A DNA stretch of 64,000 bases from a gamma proteobacterium L18 (GCA_000497835.1 KI547169.1:124138-188137); one strand, 5' to 3'. Positions 21,297-31,643 are shown, counted from the first letter of the stretch. Notes: generated by a model from the letters alone, not told the origin. Numbers and translations: made by a program.

Positions 21297-23600
21297 TCAG
21301 CGTGGCAGAACCGGCTGGCGCGAAGGTTTCTTCTTGCCCTTGCCGCCCTTGGCCGCGTCGTGGCGCGCCTTGGCGGCTTCCTTGGCGCGGGCTTCGGCGG
21401 CGGCCTTGGCCTGTTCGCGCTTGTCCCACGGCTTGGAGCCGTCGCTGCCACGCGGCGGCAGGCCGGTGTGCTGGGTGAGGATGCGGGTTTCCTTGGCCAC
21501 CTTGTGGCTGCCGGCCGGCGTCGAGTTCTTGCGACGGGCACTCTGGTAGGTGTCGGTCGCCGGCTGGTGCAGCGGGATCAGCTGGTGCTTGCCCGGGCCG
21601 ATCAGGTCGGCACGGCCCATGCGCTCCAGCGCTTCACGCAGCATCGGCCAGCCCTTCGGGTCGTGGTAGCGCAGGAAGGCCTTGTGCAGGCGGCGCTGGG
21701 CCTCGCTCTTGACGATGGTGACCGGGTCGCTCTTGTAAGTGACCTTGCGCAGCGGGTTCTTGCCCGAGTGGTACATGGCGGTCGCCGACGCCATGGGCGA
21801 AGGGTAGAACGCCTGCACCTGGTCGGCGCGGAAACCGTTGCCCTTGAGCCACAGGGCCAGGTTCATCATGTCTTCGTCAGTAGTGCCCGGGTGCGCGGCG
21901 ATGAAGTACGGAATCAGGTACTGCTCTTTGCCTGCTTCCTTGGAGTACTTCTCGAACATGCGCTTGAACTTGTCGTACGAGCCGATACCCGGCTTCATCA
22001 TCTGGTTCAGCGGGCCTTCTTCGGTGTGCTCCGGGGCAATCTTCAGGTAGCCGCCCACGTGGTGGGTGACCAGCTCCTTGACGTACTCCGGCGATTCCAC
22101 CGCCAGGTCGTAGCGCAGGCCCGAGGCGATCAGGATCTTTTTCACGCCCGGCAATGCACGGGCGCTGCGGTACAGCTGGATCAGCGCCGAGTGGTCGGTG
22201 TTCAGGTTCGGGCAGATGCCCGGGAACACGCACGACGGCTTGCGGCACGCCGATTCGATTTCCGGGCTTTTGCAAGCGATGCGGTACATGTTGGCGGTAG
22301 GGCCGCCCATGTCCGAAATCACGCCGGTAAAGCCGGGCACCTTGTCACGGATCTCTTCAATCTCGCGAATGATCGACTCTTCCGAGCGGTTCTGAATGAT
22401 GCGACCTTCGTGCTCGGTGATGGAGCAGAAGGTGCAGCCGCCGAAGCAGCCACGCATGATGTTCACCGAGAAGCGGATCATGTCGTACGCCGGGATTTTC
22501 TCCTTGCCGTACGCCGGGTGCGGGATACGCGCATAGGGCATGCCGAACACGTAGTCCATTTCCTCGGTGGTCATGGGAATGGGCGGCGGATTGAACCATA
22601 CGTCCACTTCGCCATGCTTCTGCACCAGCGCGCGGGCGTTGCCCGGGTTGGTTTCCAGGTGCAGCACGCGGTTGGCGTGGGCATAGAGCACGGCGTCGCC
22701 GCGCACTTTCTCGAACGAGGGCAGGCGGATGACCGTCTTGTCGCGGGTCATGCGCGGGCTGGCCAGGATCTGCACGACCTTGGCTTCGTTCGGGTCCTCC
22801 TGCTCGCCCTTCTCCTGCTCGATGGCGCAGGCCTGGGTGTCCTGGGTGTTGACGTACGGGTTGATGATCTTGTCGATCTTGCCCGGACGATCGATACGGG
22901 TGGAGTCCACCTCGTACCAGCCTTGCGGCGTGTCGCGGCGCACGAAGGCGGTGCCGCGGATATCGGTGATGTTCTCGATCTTCTCGCCATACGACAGGCG
23001 CTGGGCCACCTCGACGATCGCGCGTTCGGCGTTGCCGTACAGCAGGATGTCGGCGCAGGCGTCGATCAGGATCGAATGGCGGACCTTGTCCTGCCAGTAG
23101 TCGTAGTGGGCGATGCGGCGCAGCGAAGCCTCGATGCCACCCAGCACGATAGGCACGTGCTTGTAGGCTTCCTTGCAACGCTGGCTGTACACCAGGCTGG
23201 CGCGGTCGGGGCGCTTGCCCGCCAGGCCGCCCGGGGTGTAGGCGTCGTCCGAACGGATTTTCTTGTCCGCGGTGTAGCGGTTGATCATCGAGTCCATGTT
23301 GCCGGCGGCGACGCCGAAGAACAGGTTGGGCTCGCCCAGCTTCATGAAGTCGTCTTTGCTGGTCCAGTCGGGCTGGGCAATGATGCCCACGCGGAAGCCC
23401 TGGGCTTCCAGCAGGCGGCCGATGATGGCCATGCCGAAGGACGGATGGTCGACATAGGCATCACCGGTGACGATGATGATGTCGCACGAATCCCAGCCGA
23501 GCTGATCCATCTCCTCCCTGCTCATGGGCAGGAATGGCGCTGGCCCGAAACACTCGGCCCAGTACTTTGGATAGTCGAATAACGGCTTGGCTGCTTGCAT
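21297..23600 (-). CDS. ygiQ: YgiQ family radical SAM protein
   Basis: 767 aa. The N-terminus [19 protein letters not shown] starts the family; the open frame upstream to 23726 is REP-derived and rejected. The DUF/UPF0313 N domain includes [20 protein letters not shown], and the radical-SAM core has the CxxxCxxC cluster motif in [19 protein letters not shown] near residues 380-390, followed by [13 protein letters not shown] with extra cysteines. A basic Lys/Ala-rich tail ([20 protein letters not shown]) closes it. Function is unknown; radical-SAM chemistry is inferred from family. Confidence 0.93.
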   Translation of the reverse strand: MQAAKPLFDYPKYWAECFGPAPFLPMSREEMDQLGWDSCDIIIVTGDAYVDHPSFGMAIIGRLLEAQGFRVGIIAQPDWTSKDDFMKLGEPNLFFGVAAGNMDSMINRYTADKKIRSDDAYTPGGLAGKRPDRASLVYSQRCKEAYKHVPIVLGGIEASLRRIAHYDYWQDKVRHSILIDACADILLYGNAERAIVEVAQRLSYGEKIENITDIRGTAFVRRDTPQGWYEVDSTRIDRPGKIDKIINPYVNTQDTQACAIEQEKGEQEDPNEAKVVQILASPRMTRDKTVIRLPSFEKVRGDAVLYAHANRVLHLETNPGNARALVQKHGEVDVWFNPPPIPMTTEEMDYVFGMPYARIPHPAYGKEKIPAYDMIRFSVNIMRGCFGGCTFCSITEHEGRIIQNRSEESIIREIEEIRDKVPGFTGVISDMGGPTANMYRIACKSPEIESACRKPSCVFPGICPNLNTDHSALIQLYRSARALPGVKKILIASGLRYDLAVESPEYVKELVTHHVGGYLKIAPEHTEEGPLNQMMKPGIGSYDKFKRMFEKYSKEAGKEQYLIPYFIAAHPGTTDEDMMNLALWLKGNGFRADQVQAFYPSPMASATAMYHSGKNPLRKVTYKSDPVTIVKSEAQRRLHKAFLRYHDPKGWPMLREALERMGRADLIGPGKHQLIPLHQPATDTYQSARRKNSTPAGSHKVAKETRILTQHTGLPPRGSDGSKPWDKREQAKAAAEARAKEAAKARHDAAKGGKGKKKPSRQPVLPR

Positions 23601-23700
23601 GTCGATGACCGTATGGCTACGTGATGAAAAAACGCGGGCGCGGAATATAGCACAAATTTTGACCAATTCCGACGACCATTGTCGGAAATTGGTGTTGGCG

Positions 23701-23777
23701 TTTTCGCGGGCAGAGCCCGCTCCCACAAGATATCCCGCGCATGAAGGATCTGTGGGAGCGGGCTCTGCCCGCGAAAA
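23701..23777. repeat. REP pair between dnaB and ygiQ
   Basis: Two perfect 27-nt arms (left begins TTTTCGCGGGCAGAGCCCGC, right ends with its complement) around a 23-nt spacer. It lies downstream of dnaB and in the ygiQ leader region, where it may end dnaB transcription. Confidence 0.9.
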
Positions 23778-23794
23778 GAACGACGCGGTAGACC

Positions 23795-25192
23795 TTACTC
23801 GTCGTCGTCGAAGTTGTAGCTGCCTGGGGCCAGGTTCTCGAAGCGTGTGTATTTGCCGATGAACGCCAGGCGGATGAAGCCGATGGGGCCGTTACGCTGC
23901 TTGCCGATGATGATCTCGGCAATGCCCTTGTGCTCGGTCTCCGGGTGATACACCTCGTCGCGATAAACGAACATGATCACGTCGGCGTCCTGCTCGATCG
24001 CTCCCGATTCCCGCAAGTCGGAGTTCACCGGCCGCTTGTTCGGACGTTGCTCCAGGGAGCGGTTGAGCTGCGAGAGCGCTACCACCGGGCAGTTGAATTC
24101 CTTGGCCAGGGCTTTCAACGAGCGGGAAATCTCGGAAATCTCGTTGGTACGGTTGTCACCGCTGGAACCGGGGATCTGCATCAACTGCAGGTAGTCGATC
24201 ATGATCAGGCCGATGTCGCCGTGCTCACGCACCAGGCGGCGGGTACGGGCGCGCATTTCCGACGGGCTGATGCCGGCAGTATCGTCGATGAACAGCTTGC
24301 GGTCGTTGAGCAGGTTGACCGCCGACGTCAGGCGCGGCCAATCGTCGTCATCCAGGCGGCCGGAACGCACCTTGGTCTGGTCGATACGCCCCAACGAAGA
24401 CAGCATACGCATGACCAGCGAATCACCTGGCATCTCCAGCGAGTAGACCAATACGGCCTTTTCGCTGCGCAACACCGCGTTCTCCACCAGGTTCATGGCG
24501 AAGGTGGTTTTACCCATGGACGGACGGCCGGCGACGATGATCAAGTCGGCCGGCTGCAGGCCGCTGGTCTTCTCGTCCAGGTCGGTGTAGCCGGTCGACA
24601 GGCCGGTGATGGCCTCGTCGGTGTTGAACAGCGTGTCGATGCGGTCGATGGCCTTGGTCAGCAGGTCGTTGACGCTGACCGGGCCGCCGGTTTTCGGCCG
24701 CGCTTCGGCAATCTGGAAGATCTGCCGTTCGGCCTCGTCGAGGATCTCGGCGGCGTTGCGGCCCTGGGGGTTGAAGGCGCTGTCGGCGATGTCGGTGCTG
24801 ATGCTGATCAGTTGGCGCAGCGTGGCGCGCTCGCGGACGATCTGGGCGTAGGCCTTGATGTTGGCGACCGACGGCGTGTTTTTCGCCAGCTCACCCAGGT
24901 AACCCAGGCCACCGACCTGGGAGCTCTGCCCTTCCTTGTCCAGCTGCTCGTGCAGGGTGACCACGTCGAACGGCGTGTTCAGGTCAGCCAAGCGGGCGAT
25001 GGCGCGGAAGATCAGGCGGTGGTCATGACGGTAGAAGTCGCCATCCGAGACCTGATCCAGCACGCGTTCCCAGGCGTTGTTGTCCAGCATCAAACCACCG
25101 AGCACAGCCTGTTCGGCCTCGATGGAATGCGGCGGCACCTTGAGGGCGGCGGTTTGCAGATCGTACTGCTCGGGTTGCGATATCTCGTTCAT
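23795..25192 (-). CDS. dnaB: replicative DNA helicase DnaB
   Basis: 465 aa. N-terminal DnaB domain ([20 protein letters not shown]), linker, then RecA-like core with Walker [11 protein letters not shown] (221-230), Walker B region [13 protein letters not shown] and the arginine-finger region [27 protein letters not shown]. It unwinds the replication fork as a hexamer. ATG at 25192 chosen over an in-frame GTG two codons earlier. It follows rplI by 109 bp on the same strand, the usual Pseudomonas arrangement. Confidence 0.97.
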   Translation of the reverse strand: MNEISQPEQYDLQTAALKVPPHSIEAEQAVLGGLMLDNNAWERVLDQVSDGDFYRHDHRLIFRAIARLADLNTPFDVVTLHEQLDKEGQSSQVGGLGYLGELAKNTPSVANIKAYAQIVRERATLRQLISISTDIADSAFNPQGRNAAEILDEAERQIFQIAEARPKTGGPVSVNDLLTKAIDRIDTLFNTDEAITGLSTGYTDLDEKTSGLQPADLIIVAGRPSMGKTTFAMNLVENAVLRSEKAVLVYSLEMPGDSLVMRMLSSLGRIDQTKVRSGRLDDDDWPRLTSAVNLLNDRKLFIDDTAGISPSEMRARTRRLVREHGDIGLIMIDYLQLMQIPGSSGDNRTNEISEISRSLKALAKEFNCPVVALSQLNRSLEQRPNKRPVNSDLRESGAIEQDADVIMFVYRDEVYHPETEHKGIAEIIIGKQRNGPIGFIRLAFIGKYTRFENLAPGSYNFDDDE

Positions 25193-25301
25193 GGCCACTT
25201 GAAATCAGGGGATACAGAAAGACAAAGGGCACGACCTGTAGACAGGATCGTGCCCAATGTTACCGGCTGTTACCCAAGGGTGCCAGCCGTTAGGTGTTGC
25301 C

Positions 25302-25748
25302 TTAAGCAGCTACAACAACAACGCGTACGGTAGCTTCTACGTCGCTGTGCAGGTGCACGGCAACGTCGTATTCGCCAACGTTACGGATGGTGCCGTTCGG
25401 CAGACGAACTTCAGCTTTAGCCACTTCAACGCCCGAGGCGGTCAGTGCATCAGCGATGTCGTGGGTGCCGATCGAACCGAACAGCTTGCCTTCGTCACCG
25501 GCGGTGGCAGTGATGGTCACTTCCAGCTCAGCCAGTTGGGCAGCGCGAGTTTCAGCCGAAGCTTTCTTGTCTGCTGCGATTTTTTCCAGCTCAGCACGAC
25601 GCTCTTCGAACGCAGCCAAGTTGGCTGGGGTCGCGGCGGTGGCTTTGCCGTAAGGCAGCAGGTAGTTACGGCCGTAACCAGCCTTAACGTTTACTTTGTC
25701 GCCCAGGTTGCCCAGGTTGGCGACTTTTTCCAGAAGGATCAGTTGCAT
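25302..25748 (-). CDS. rplI: 50S ribosomal protein bL9
   Basis: 148 aa with the bL9 start [20 protein letters not shown] and [16 protein letters not shown], a long connecting helix ([20 protein letters not shown]) and the C-terminal RNA-binding domain ([14 protein letters not shown]). It sits at the L1-stalk base and guards reading frame. It lies in the rpsF-rpsR-DUF2232-rplI series, 18 bp after the DUF2232 gene. Confidence 0.98.
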   Translation of the reverse strand: MQLILLEKVANLGNLGDKVNVKAGYGRNYLLPYGKATAATPANLAAFEERRAELEKIAADKKASAETRAAQLAELEVTITATAGDEGKLFGSIGTHDIADALTASGVEVAKAEVRLPNGTIRNVGEYDVAVHLHSDVEATVRVVVVAA

Positions 25749-25766
25749 GTGGAAATCCTCTAACTT

Positions 25767-26666
25767 TTAACCTTCACCGTTCGCGTTGTCAGGACCTTTC
25801 GGCGCCAAACGTCCGCGAAAATCAATCAGGCTGTCGACAATGGCCAACACCACGAGCAACGGATAGATCAGGTTGATCAACACCAGCAGCGTGACATACA
25901 ACCCCACCAGCCAGAACCGCGCCAGGTGCTTTTCAGCGACCAGGGCGTGAATCAAGGCCAGGCCTGCGAAGGCCAGCGGTACGCTGCACAGCGGCGTGAG
26001 CATGGCCAGTTGGTTACCGATATTCGGCCCCACCACCATGCACGCCAGCAGCATCAACGCCAGCCCCCGCGGGATGCGCACGGTGCGAAACTCGCGACCG
26101 AACCCACCCGGGTTGTACAACATCGCTTGCCAGTATCGGCCCAGTATCAGGCAACTCAAACTGACGATCTGCAGCATGGCCGCGATCATCCCGGTCAGGA
26201 GCAGGGGCATGAGTGCATCGAGGCGCGCTCGCTCTTCCACCGGCATTTGCTGGTAGAAATCACCGAGGGCCATGGGCAGAACCTTTGACAGGCCTTGCGA
26301 CATCACCTCGATGTGAGGGCGGAAAACCGCGCCCAGCACCACTGCATACACCAACCCCAGGGCTATGCTGACCAGCAGCACACGGATCCAGGACTCACTC
26401 GAGCGCAGAACCTGCGCGAGGGTCGCCGAGCCCAGCAGCACCAGAAGTGCGCGGGGGTCGTGATCGCTCCCCAGCAGCCACCACGCCAAAGCGGGCAGCA
26501 GGCCGAGGGCGAGGACGCTTTTGGCATCCTGAAATCCGCGCCGCAGAAGCACCAGGCTTCCCGCGGCAGCACCCAACCAGAACAACAGCGGCATGACTGC
26601 CGATATGGCCACCACCAGTGTGGCCTGCACGCGTCCGCGCATGATGAAATCAGCTATGGCGCGCAT
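25767..26666 (-). CDS. DUF2232 family integral membrane protein
   Basis: 299 aa with about eight hydrophobic helices (for example VVAISAVMPLLFWLGAAAGS and LVILVN-like LLVLINLIYPLLVVLAIVDS near the end). The position between rpsR and rplI is characteristic of the DUF2232 (YybS-like) protein of Pseudomonas. No catalytic motif is visible and the function is unknown. ATG at 26666; 36 bp after rpsR and 18 bp before rplI, so almost certainly co-transcribed with the ribosomal genes. Confidence 0.85.
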   Translation of the reverse strand: MRAIADFIMRGRVQATLVVAISAVMPLLFWLGAAAGSLVLLRRGFQDAKSVLALGLLPALAWWLLGSDHDPRALLVLLGSATLAQVLRSSESWIRVLLVSIALGLVYAVVLGAVFRPHIEVMSQGLSKVLPMALGDFYQQMPVEERARLDALMPLLLTGMIAAMLQIVSLSCLILGRYWQAMLYNPGGFGREFRTVRIPRGLALMLLACMVVGPNIGNQLAMLTPLCSVPLAFAGLALIHALVAEKHLARFWLVGLYVTLLVLINLIYPLLVVLAIVDSLIDFRGRLAPKGPDNANGEG

Positions 26667-26702
26667 GCATTCAATCCCTTGCTACTTGTCGACTACCTGG
26701 TC

Positions 26703-26933
26703 TCAGCGGCCGTGGCTGTCGGTGTAGGCCAGCAGGGCCAGGAAGCGGGCGCGCTTGATAGCGACGGCCAGCTGACGCTGATAACGAGCTTTGGTACCGG
26801 TGATACGGCTTGGAACAATTTTGCCGGTTTCGGATACGTAGGCTTTCAGAGTGTTGAGATCTTTGTAATCGATCTCTTTCACGTCTTCAGCGGTGAAGCG
26901 GCAGAATTTACGACGACGGAAGAAACGTGCCAT
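26703..26933 (-). CDS. rpsR: 30S ribosomal protein bS18
   Basis: 76 aa; [20 protein letters not shown] and the C-terminal [16 protein letters not shown] are canonical bS18. It binds 16S rRNA as a dimer with bS6, the product of the gene 28 bp upstream. Confidence 0.98.
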   Translation of the reverse strand: MARFFRRRKFCRFTAEDVKEIDYKDLNTLKAYVSETGKIVPSRITGTKARYQRQLAVAIKRARFLALLAYTDSHGR

Positions 26934-26961
26934 GTAATTGGCTCCTCAAAAGGTCCGTGGA

Positions 26962-27387
26962 TTACTCGTCAGCGTTATCGCTGGCGTCGCTGTTGTCGCT
27001 GTCATCGCCATCGGCGCTGTCAGCATGCTCAGGACGGTCACGACGCTCACGGCGCTCGCTGCGGTTTTCTTCGGCCTTGAGCATCTCGGACTGACCAGTG
27101 ACGGCTTCGTCGCGACGGATGACCAGGTTACGGATCACGGCATCGTTGTAGCGGAAGTTGTCTTCCAGCTCGGCCAGGGCCTTGCCGGTGCACTCAACGT
27201 TCAGCATCACGTAGTGAGCCTTGTGAACATTGTTGATTGCATAGGCCAGTTGACGACGGCCCCAGTCTTCCAGACGGTGGATTTTGCCGCCGTCTTCTTC
27301 GATCAGCTTGGTGTAACGCTCAACCATGCCGCCGACTTGCTCGCTCTGGTCAGGGTGGACCAGAAAGATGATTTCGTAATGACGCAT
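26962..27387 (-). CDS. rpsF: 30S ribosomal protein bS6
   Basis: 141 aa; canonical start [20 protein letters not shown] and the helix-strand [25 protein letters not shown]. The C-terminus is an extended Asp/Glu/Ser-rich tail ([20 protein letters not shown]) after an Arg-rich stretch; such acidic tails are glutamylation targets in enterobacteria when they end in Glu (here it ends DE). First gene of the rpsF operon. Its Shine-Dalgarno AAGGAG (27393-27398) can be sequestered by an upstream complement. Confidence 0.98.
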   Translation of the reverse strand: MRHYEIIFLVHPDQSEQVGGMVERYTKLIEEDGGKIHRLEDWGRRQLAYAINNVHKAHYVMLNVECTGKALAELEDNFRYNDAVIRNLVIRRDEAVTGQSEMLKAEENRSERRERRDRPEHADSADGDDSDNSDASDNADE

Positions 27388-27438
27388 GAATGCTCCTTAC
27401 GGGTTGTAGCCTGCCGCCAGGGCGGTCAGACAAGGAGT
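27388..27438 (-). promoter_or_regulatory. rpsF leader, candidate S6:S18 autoregulatory hairpin
   Basis: On the minus strand CTCCTT (27432-27437) is complementary to the rpsF Shine-Dalgarno AAGGAG (27393-27398), and between them ACCGCC can pair with GGCGG. An S6:S18-binding leader with a hairpin carrying CCG near the ribosome site is known upstream of rpsF in many bacteria. The complementarity is seen; the regulatory role is by analogy. Confidence 0.45.
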
Positions 27439-27586
27439 GAATGACACTGTATGTCTTGCTCGCGGAAAAGGTGGTGGCGATGAACTGCCCGCACCTGCCG
27501 TCGAGGCAAGGGGCGCAATTGTAGAGAAGGGAGTGGGGACAAGCAAGGGAATTGGTGAATATTTGAACAGAATTGCGGTGCCTGGT

Positions 27587-27755
27587 TCCCGGGCAGAGCC
27601 CGGTCCTACACCGATCGGGCCATGGGTGTCAGTGACGCAAAGCGATCAGCCTTTGGAGGCACAGCAGGATTAACTGCAAACCATCAAAGGCTGATCGCTT
27701 TGCCTACCTGACACCCATGGCCCGATCGGTGTAGGACCGGGCTCTGCCCGGGAAA
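27587..27755. repeat. 169-bp long-hairpin element with 46-bp perfect arms (family A, copy 2)
   Basis: The left arm begins TTCCCGGGCAGAGCCCGGTC at 27587 and pairs perfectly over 46 nt with 27710-27755. An inner second stem (GCAAAGCGATCAGCCTTTG with its complement) continues the hairpin. It follows rlmB by 15 bp and is the likely terminator of rnr-rlmB. The remaining gap to rpsF (27439-27586) holds no gene. Confidence 0.88.
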
Positions 27756-27770
27756 CGGACGACGCCGATC

Positions 27771-28517
27771 TTACTTCTTGGCGCCGCGCTGACGAACGGC
27801 TTCGAACAGGCACACGCCCGTGGCCACCGACACGTTCAGGCTGCTGACGCTGCCGTGCATCGGCAGCTTCACCAGGTAGTCGCAGTGCTCGCGGGTCAAG
27901 CGGCGCATGCCCTTGCCCTCGGCACCCATGACCAGGATGGTCGGGCCGGTCATGTCGTGCTGGTACAGCTCCTGCTCGGCTTCGCCGGCGGTGCCGACCA
28001 CCCACAGGCCACGCTGCTGGAGTTTTTCCAGGGTGCGCGCCAGGTTGGTGACCGCCACCAGCGGAATCACTTCGGCAGCACCGCACGCCACTTTACGTAC
28101 CGCAGGGGTCAGGGTGGCCGACTTGTCCTTGGGTACGATGACCGCCAGCACGCCCGCCGCATCGGCGGTGCGCAGGCAGGCGCCCAGGTTGTGCGGGTCG
28201 GTCACGCCGTCCAGCACCAGCAGCAGCGGCGCGCCATCGGTGCGATCCAGCAGCTCGTCGAGCATCGCCTCGCCCCACACCTGGCTTGGGCTGACTTCGG
28301 CAACCACGCCTTGGTGAACGCCATCAACCCAGGCGTCCATTTCGCGACGCTCGGCCTGGCCCACCGACACGCGGTTTTCCGCGGCCAGGGCGATCAGCGG
28401 CTGAACGCGCGGGTCATTGCGGCTTTCGGCCAACCAGATCTGCTTGACCCGCTTGGGGTGGTGACGCAACAGGGCTTCCACGGCGTGCACGCCGTAGATT
28501 TTTTCCAACTGACTCAT
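27771..28517 (-). CDS. rlmB: 23S rRNA (guanosine-2251-2'-O)-methyltransferase RlmB
   Basis: 248-aa SpoU/TrmH-class (SPOUT) methyltransferase. The substrate-binding N domain begins MSQLEKIYGVHAVEALLRHH; the catalytic trefoil-knot domain shows the three SpoU motifs: DGVTDPHNLGACLRTADAAG, ILVMGAEGKGMRRL, and KLPMHGSVSSLNVSVATGVC. It methylates G2251 in the peptidyl-transferase P loop. ATG overlaps the rnr stop by 4 nt, so it is coupled to RNase R. Confidence 0.97.
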   Translation of the reverse strand: MSQLEKIYGVHAVEALLRHHPKRVKQIWLAESRNDPRVQPLIALAAENRVSVGQAERREMDAWVDGVHQGVVAEVSPSQVWGEAMLDELLDRTDGAPLLLVLDGVTDPHNLGACLRTADAAGVLAVIVPKDKSATLTPAVRKVACGAAEVIPLVAVTNLARTLEKLQQRGLWVVGTAGEAEQELYQHDMTGPTILVMGAEGKGMRRLTREHCDYLVKLPMHGSVSSLNVSVATGVCLFEAVRQRGAKK

Positions 28518-31156
28518 GACTTCGCCTTCGGTTTACGAGCACCCGTTTTCGACGGGCCCTTGCGATGCGTGGTGGGCTTGCTGGCGCCGGACTTGTCCGA
28601 ACGCGCCGGCTTGCCCGCGCCACCCTTGGCCTCGGCCAGCAGCGCTTTTTTCATTTCACGGCTTTTGCGCACATCGGCGTTGTTGGCCGCCGCGTCCGAC
28701 GCACGGTAGGCGCTGGCCGACTCCGACGACTTGGCCGGACGCTTCGACGGCTTGGACAGCGGTGCTGCCGGGGCCGGCTTTTCGTACACAGGCTTGTCGT
28801 AGGACTTGGCCGCCGGCTTCTTGTCAGCCGACTTGCGCTCTGGGGCAGCTTTCTTCGCTTCCGGCTTTTCAGCCTGGCGATTCTTGCGACCCACGGGTGC
28901 GCTGGCGGATTTTTCCGACATGCCGAAGTCGATTTTGCGCTCGTCCAGGTCGACGCGCATCACCTGAACTTCGACGGTGTCACCCAGACGGAAGCTGCGA
29001 CCGGTGCGCTCGCCCGCCAGGCGGTGGTGCACAGGGTCGAAGTGGTAGTAGTCGCCCGGCAGCGCGGTGACGTGCACCAGGCCTTCGACGAAGATGTCGG
29101 TCAGCTCCACGAACAGGCCGAAACCGGTCACGGCGGTGATCACACCCGGGAAGGTTTCGCCCACGCGATCCTTCATGAACTCACACTTGAGCCAGTTGAC
29201 CACGTCGCGGGTGGCTTCGTCGGCGCGGCGCTCGCTCATCGAGCACTGCTCGCCCAACTGCTCCAGCGCCGGCTCGTCGTAGGGGTAGATGCGCGCTTTC
29301 GGGATGGTCATGGCGCCGGCACGCTTGACGTGCGGGGTGTCCATTTTCGAGCGGATCACACTGCGGATGGCGCGGTGAGTCAGCAGGTCCGGGTAGCGAC
29401 GGATCGGCGAGGTGAAGTGGGTGTACGCCTCGTAGTTCAGACCGAAGTGGCCGTTGTTTTCGGCGCTGTACACCGCCTGGCTCAGGGAGCGCAGCATCAC
29501 GGTCTGGATCACGTGGAAGTCCGGGCGGTCCTGGATTTTCTCCAGCAGCGCACGGTAGTCCTTCGGCGTCGGACCATCCTTGCCTTTGTTGATCGACAGG
29601 CCCAGCTCGCCCAGGAAGGCACGCAGCTTTTCCAGACGCTCAGGCGGCGGACCATCGTGCACGCGGTACAACGCCGGAATCTCATGCTTCTTGAGGAATT
29701 CGGCGGTGGCCACGTTGGCGGCCAGCATGCACTCTTCGATCAGCTTGTGGGCATCGTTGCGCACGGTCGGCTTGATTTCGGCGATCTTGCGCTCGGAACC
29801 GAAGACGATGCGGGTTTCCTGGGTTTCGAAGTCGATGGCGCCACGGGCATGACGGGCACCCAGCAGCACTTTGTACAGGGCATACAGTTGCTTGAGGTCC
29901 GGCAGCACGTCGCCGTACTCACCGCGCAAGGCCTTGGCTTCGCTGCTGCGCGAATGCTCAAGCATGGTGCTGACCTTGTTGTAGGTCAGGCGCGCGTGGG
30001 AGTGGATGACGGCTTCGTAGAACTGATAGTCGGTCATCTCGCCGGTCTTGGAGATGGTCATCTCGCAGACCATGGCCAGACGGTCGACGTGCGGGTTCAG
30101 CGAGCACAGGCCGTTGGACAGCTCCTCGGGCAGCATCGGAATGACGCGCTCGGGGAAGTACACCGAGTTGCCGCGCACCTGGGCCTCTTCGTCCAGGGCC
30201 GAACCCAGTTTCACGTAGCTGGATACGTCGGCGATGGCCACGTAGAGCTTCCAGCCACCGTTGAACAGGCGCAGTTTGCTCTTGGCTTCACAGTAAACGG
30301 CGTCGTCGAAGTCGCGCGCGTCTTCACCGTCGATGGTGACGAACGGCAGGTGGCGCAGGTCGACGCGGTTCAGCTTGTCCTTCTCTTCCACTTCAGGCTT
30401 GAGCTTGCCGGCTTCCTTGAGCACGGCTTGCGGCCATACGTGGGGAATGTCGTAGGTGCGCAGCGCGACGTCGATTTCCATGCCCGGCGCCATGTAGTTG
30501 CCGACCACTTCGATCACATCACCCTGTGGCTGGAAGCGCGGGGTGGGCCAGTGGGTGATTTTCACTTCCACGAACTGACCGATCTTGGCCCCGGCATTGC
30601 GGCCCGGGGTGATCAGCACTTCCTGCTGCACCTTGGGGTTGTCCGGGGTCACGAAGCCGATGCCGCCTTCTTCGAAGTAACGACCCACAATGGTCTCGTG
30701 ACCACGGGACACCACTTCGACGATCACACCTTCACGACGACCGCGACGATCCAGGCCGGAAACGCGCGCCAGGGCACGGTCACCGTCGAACACCAGGCGC
30801 ATTTGCGCCGGGCTCATGAACAGGTCGTCGGAGCCGTCGTCAGGGATCAGGAAACCGAAACCGTCGCGGTGGCCGGCGATGCGACCGGCGATCAGGTCCA
30901 GTTTATCCACAGGGGCGTAGGTGCCACGGCGGGTGTAGATCAGTTGCGCATCGCGCTCCATGGCACGCAGGCGGCGGCGCAAGGCCTCGACCTGGTCCTC
31001 GGTGGTCAGCCCGAACTCGTCTACCAGCTGCTCGCGGCTGGCGGGAGAGCCACGCTCGTCGAGGTGCTGGAGGATCAGCTCACGGCTGGGAATAGGGTTT
31101 TCGTATTTTTCCGCTTCACGAGCGGCCTCGGGATCGAGGGACTGCCAATCGGCCAT
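28514..31156 (-). CDS. rnr: ribonuclease R
   Basis: 880 aa. Order: winged-helix domain (SRELILQHLDERGSPASREQ), two cold-shock OB folds, RNB catalytic domain with the Asp cluster in FVTIDGEDARDFDDAVYCEA, S1 domain (GVITAVTGFGLFVELTDIFV), then a ~150-residue Lys/Ala/Pro-rich tail starting around KNRQAEKPEAKKAAPERKSA. It degrades structured RNA 3' to 5' and takes part in rRNA quality control. ATG at 31156. The very basic tail is longer than in E. coli RNase R. Coupled to rlmB. Confidence 0.97.
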   Translation of the reverse strand: MADWQSLDPEAAREAEKYENPIPSRELILQHLDERGSPASREQLVDEFGLTTEDQVEALRRRLRAMERDAQLIYTRRGTYAPVDKLDLIAGRIAGHRDGFGFLIPDDGSDDLFMSPAQMRLVFDGDRALARVSGLDRRGRREGVIVEVVSRGHETIVGRYFEEGGIGFVTPDNPKVQQEVLITPGRNAGAKIGQFVEVKITHWPTPRFQPQGDVIEVVGNYMAPGMEIDVALRTYDIPHVWPQAVLKEAGKLKPEVEEKDKLNRVDLRHLPFVTIDGEDARDFDDAVYCEAKSKLRLFNGGWKLYVAIADVSSYVKLGSALDEEAQVRGNSVYFPERVIPMLPEELSNGLCSLNPHVDRLAMVCEMTISKTGEMTDYQFYEAVIHSHARLTYNKVSTMLEHSRSSEAKALRGEYGDVLPDLKQLYALYKVLLGARHARGAIDFETQETRIVFGSERKIAEIKPTVRNDAHKLIEECMLAANVATAEFLKKHEIPALYRVHDGPPPERLEKLRAFLGELGLSINKGKDGPTPKDYRALLEKIQDRPDFHVIQTVMLRSLSQAVYSAENNGHFGLNYEAYTHFTSPIRRYPDLLTHRAIRSVIRSKMDTPHVKRAGAMTIPKARIYPYDEPALEQLGEQCSMSERRADEATRDVVNWLKCEFMKDRVGETFPGVITAVTGFGLFVELTDIFVEGLVHVTALPGDYYHFDPVHHRLAGERTGRSFRLGDTVEVQVMRVDLDERKIDFGMSEKSASAPVGRKNRQAEKPEAKKAAPERKSADKKPAAKSYDKPVYEKPAPAAPLSKPSKRPAKSSESASAYRASDAAANNADVRKSREMKKALLAEAKGGAGKPARSDKSGASKPTTHRKGPSKTGARKPKAKS

Positions 31157-31306
31157 TAGAGAAATTTCACCTTGTCTATATAAGGGTTAGTTTGGCATAC
31201 GCGTATTGAAACGGGAAATTTCATGGTTTGACAGTCCCGCGATGCCGCACTTTCGGACAAAAACCAGCGCCTGACAAAAAAACCTAAACTTTTTTCATAA
31301 CAGGGG

Positions 31307-31335
31307 TTTACAGGTCAAAAGGACGCCCGTATAGT
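31307..31335 (+). promoter_or_regulatory. promoter of first tRNA-Leu
   Basis: TTTACA (31307-31312), a 17-bp spacer and TATAGT (31330-31335), followed by the GC-rich discriminator GCGCGCC typical of stringently controlled stable-RNA promoters. Confidence 0.85.
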
Positions 31336-31371
31336 GCGCGCCATCGACAACGCAAACGCGCTGAAGATGAT

Positions 31372-31458
31372 GCCCAGATGGTGAAATTGGTAGACACGCC
31401 AGCTTCAGGTGCTGGTGACCTTACGGTCGTGGAAGTTCGAGTCTTCTTCTGGGCACCA
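31372..31458 (+). tRNA. tRNA-Leu (anticodon CAG), copy 1
   Basis: 87 nt including encoded CCA. Acceptor stem GCCCAGA pairs with TCTGGGC; class II long variable arm (TGACCTTACGGTCGTG); anticodon stem CCAGC/GCTGG encloses the loop TTCAGGT with anticodon CAG, reading the dominant Leu codon CTG. T-loop GTTCGAGTC is present. Confidence 0.97.
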
Positions 31459-31498
31459 ATTTCAGGCTTGAGATTACAACATCTTGAGCCTCTCACAA

Positions 31499-31521
31499 GA
31501 ACCCGCGAAAGCGGGTTTTTG
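31499..31521 (+). terminator. terminator after first tRNA-Leu
   Basis: Stem ACCCGC-GAAA-GCGGGT followed by TTTTTGC. Confidence 0.9.
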
Positions 31522-31580
31522 CGTTTCAGGGGGCCTGAAAAGATTCTTTGAGTTTTTTTGAAAAAATGTTGTTCCGGGGG

Positions 31581-31609
31581 TTTACAGGTGTTCGTACCCT
31601 CCGTATAGT
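31581..31609 (+). promoter_or_regulatory. promoter of second tRNA-Leu
   Basis: TTTACA (31581-31586), 17-bp spacer, TATAGT (31604-31609), then GCGCACC. It is a near repeat of the first tRNA promoter. Confidence 0.85.
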
Positions 31610-31643
31610 GCGCACCACAACGACGGACAACGTCGAAGTAGCT

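Noticed and set aside
20000..21300. REP pairs around the toxin island as a CRISPR array
   Set aside because: They are paired inverted repeats with unequal spacing, not regularly spaced direct repeats, and no cas gene is present.
23601..23726. 42-codon N-terminal extension of ygiQ
   Set aside because: Derived from the REP pair; MQAAKPLF is the conserved YgiQ start.
30903..30911. TTATCCACA in rnr (and TGTGGATAA at 1867-1875 in the AGE gene)
   Set aside because: Isolated perfect DnaA nonamers inside coding sequence, without neighbours; not counted as part of the cluster.
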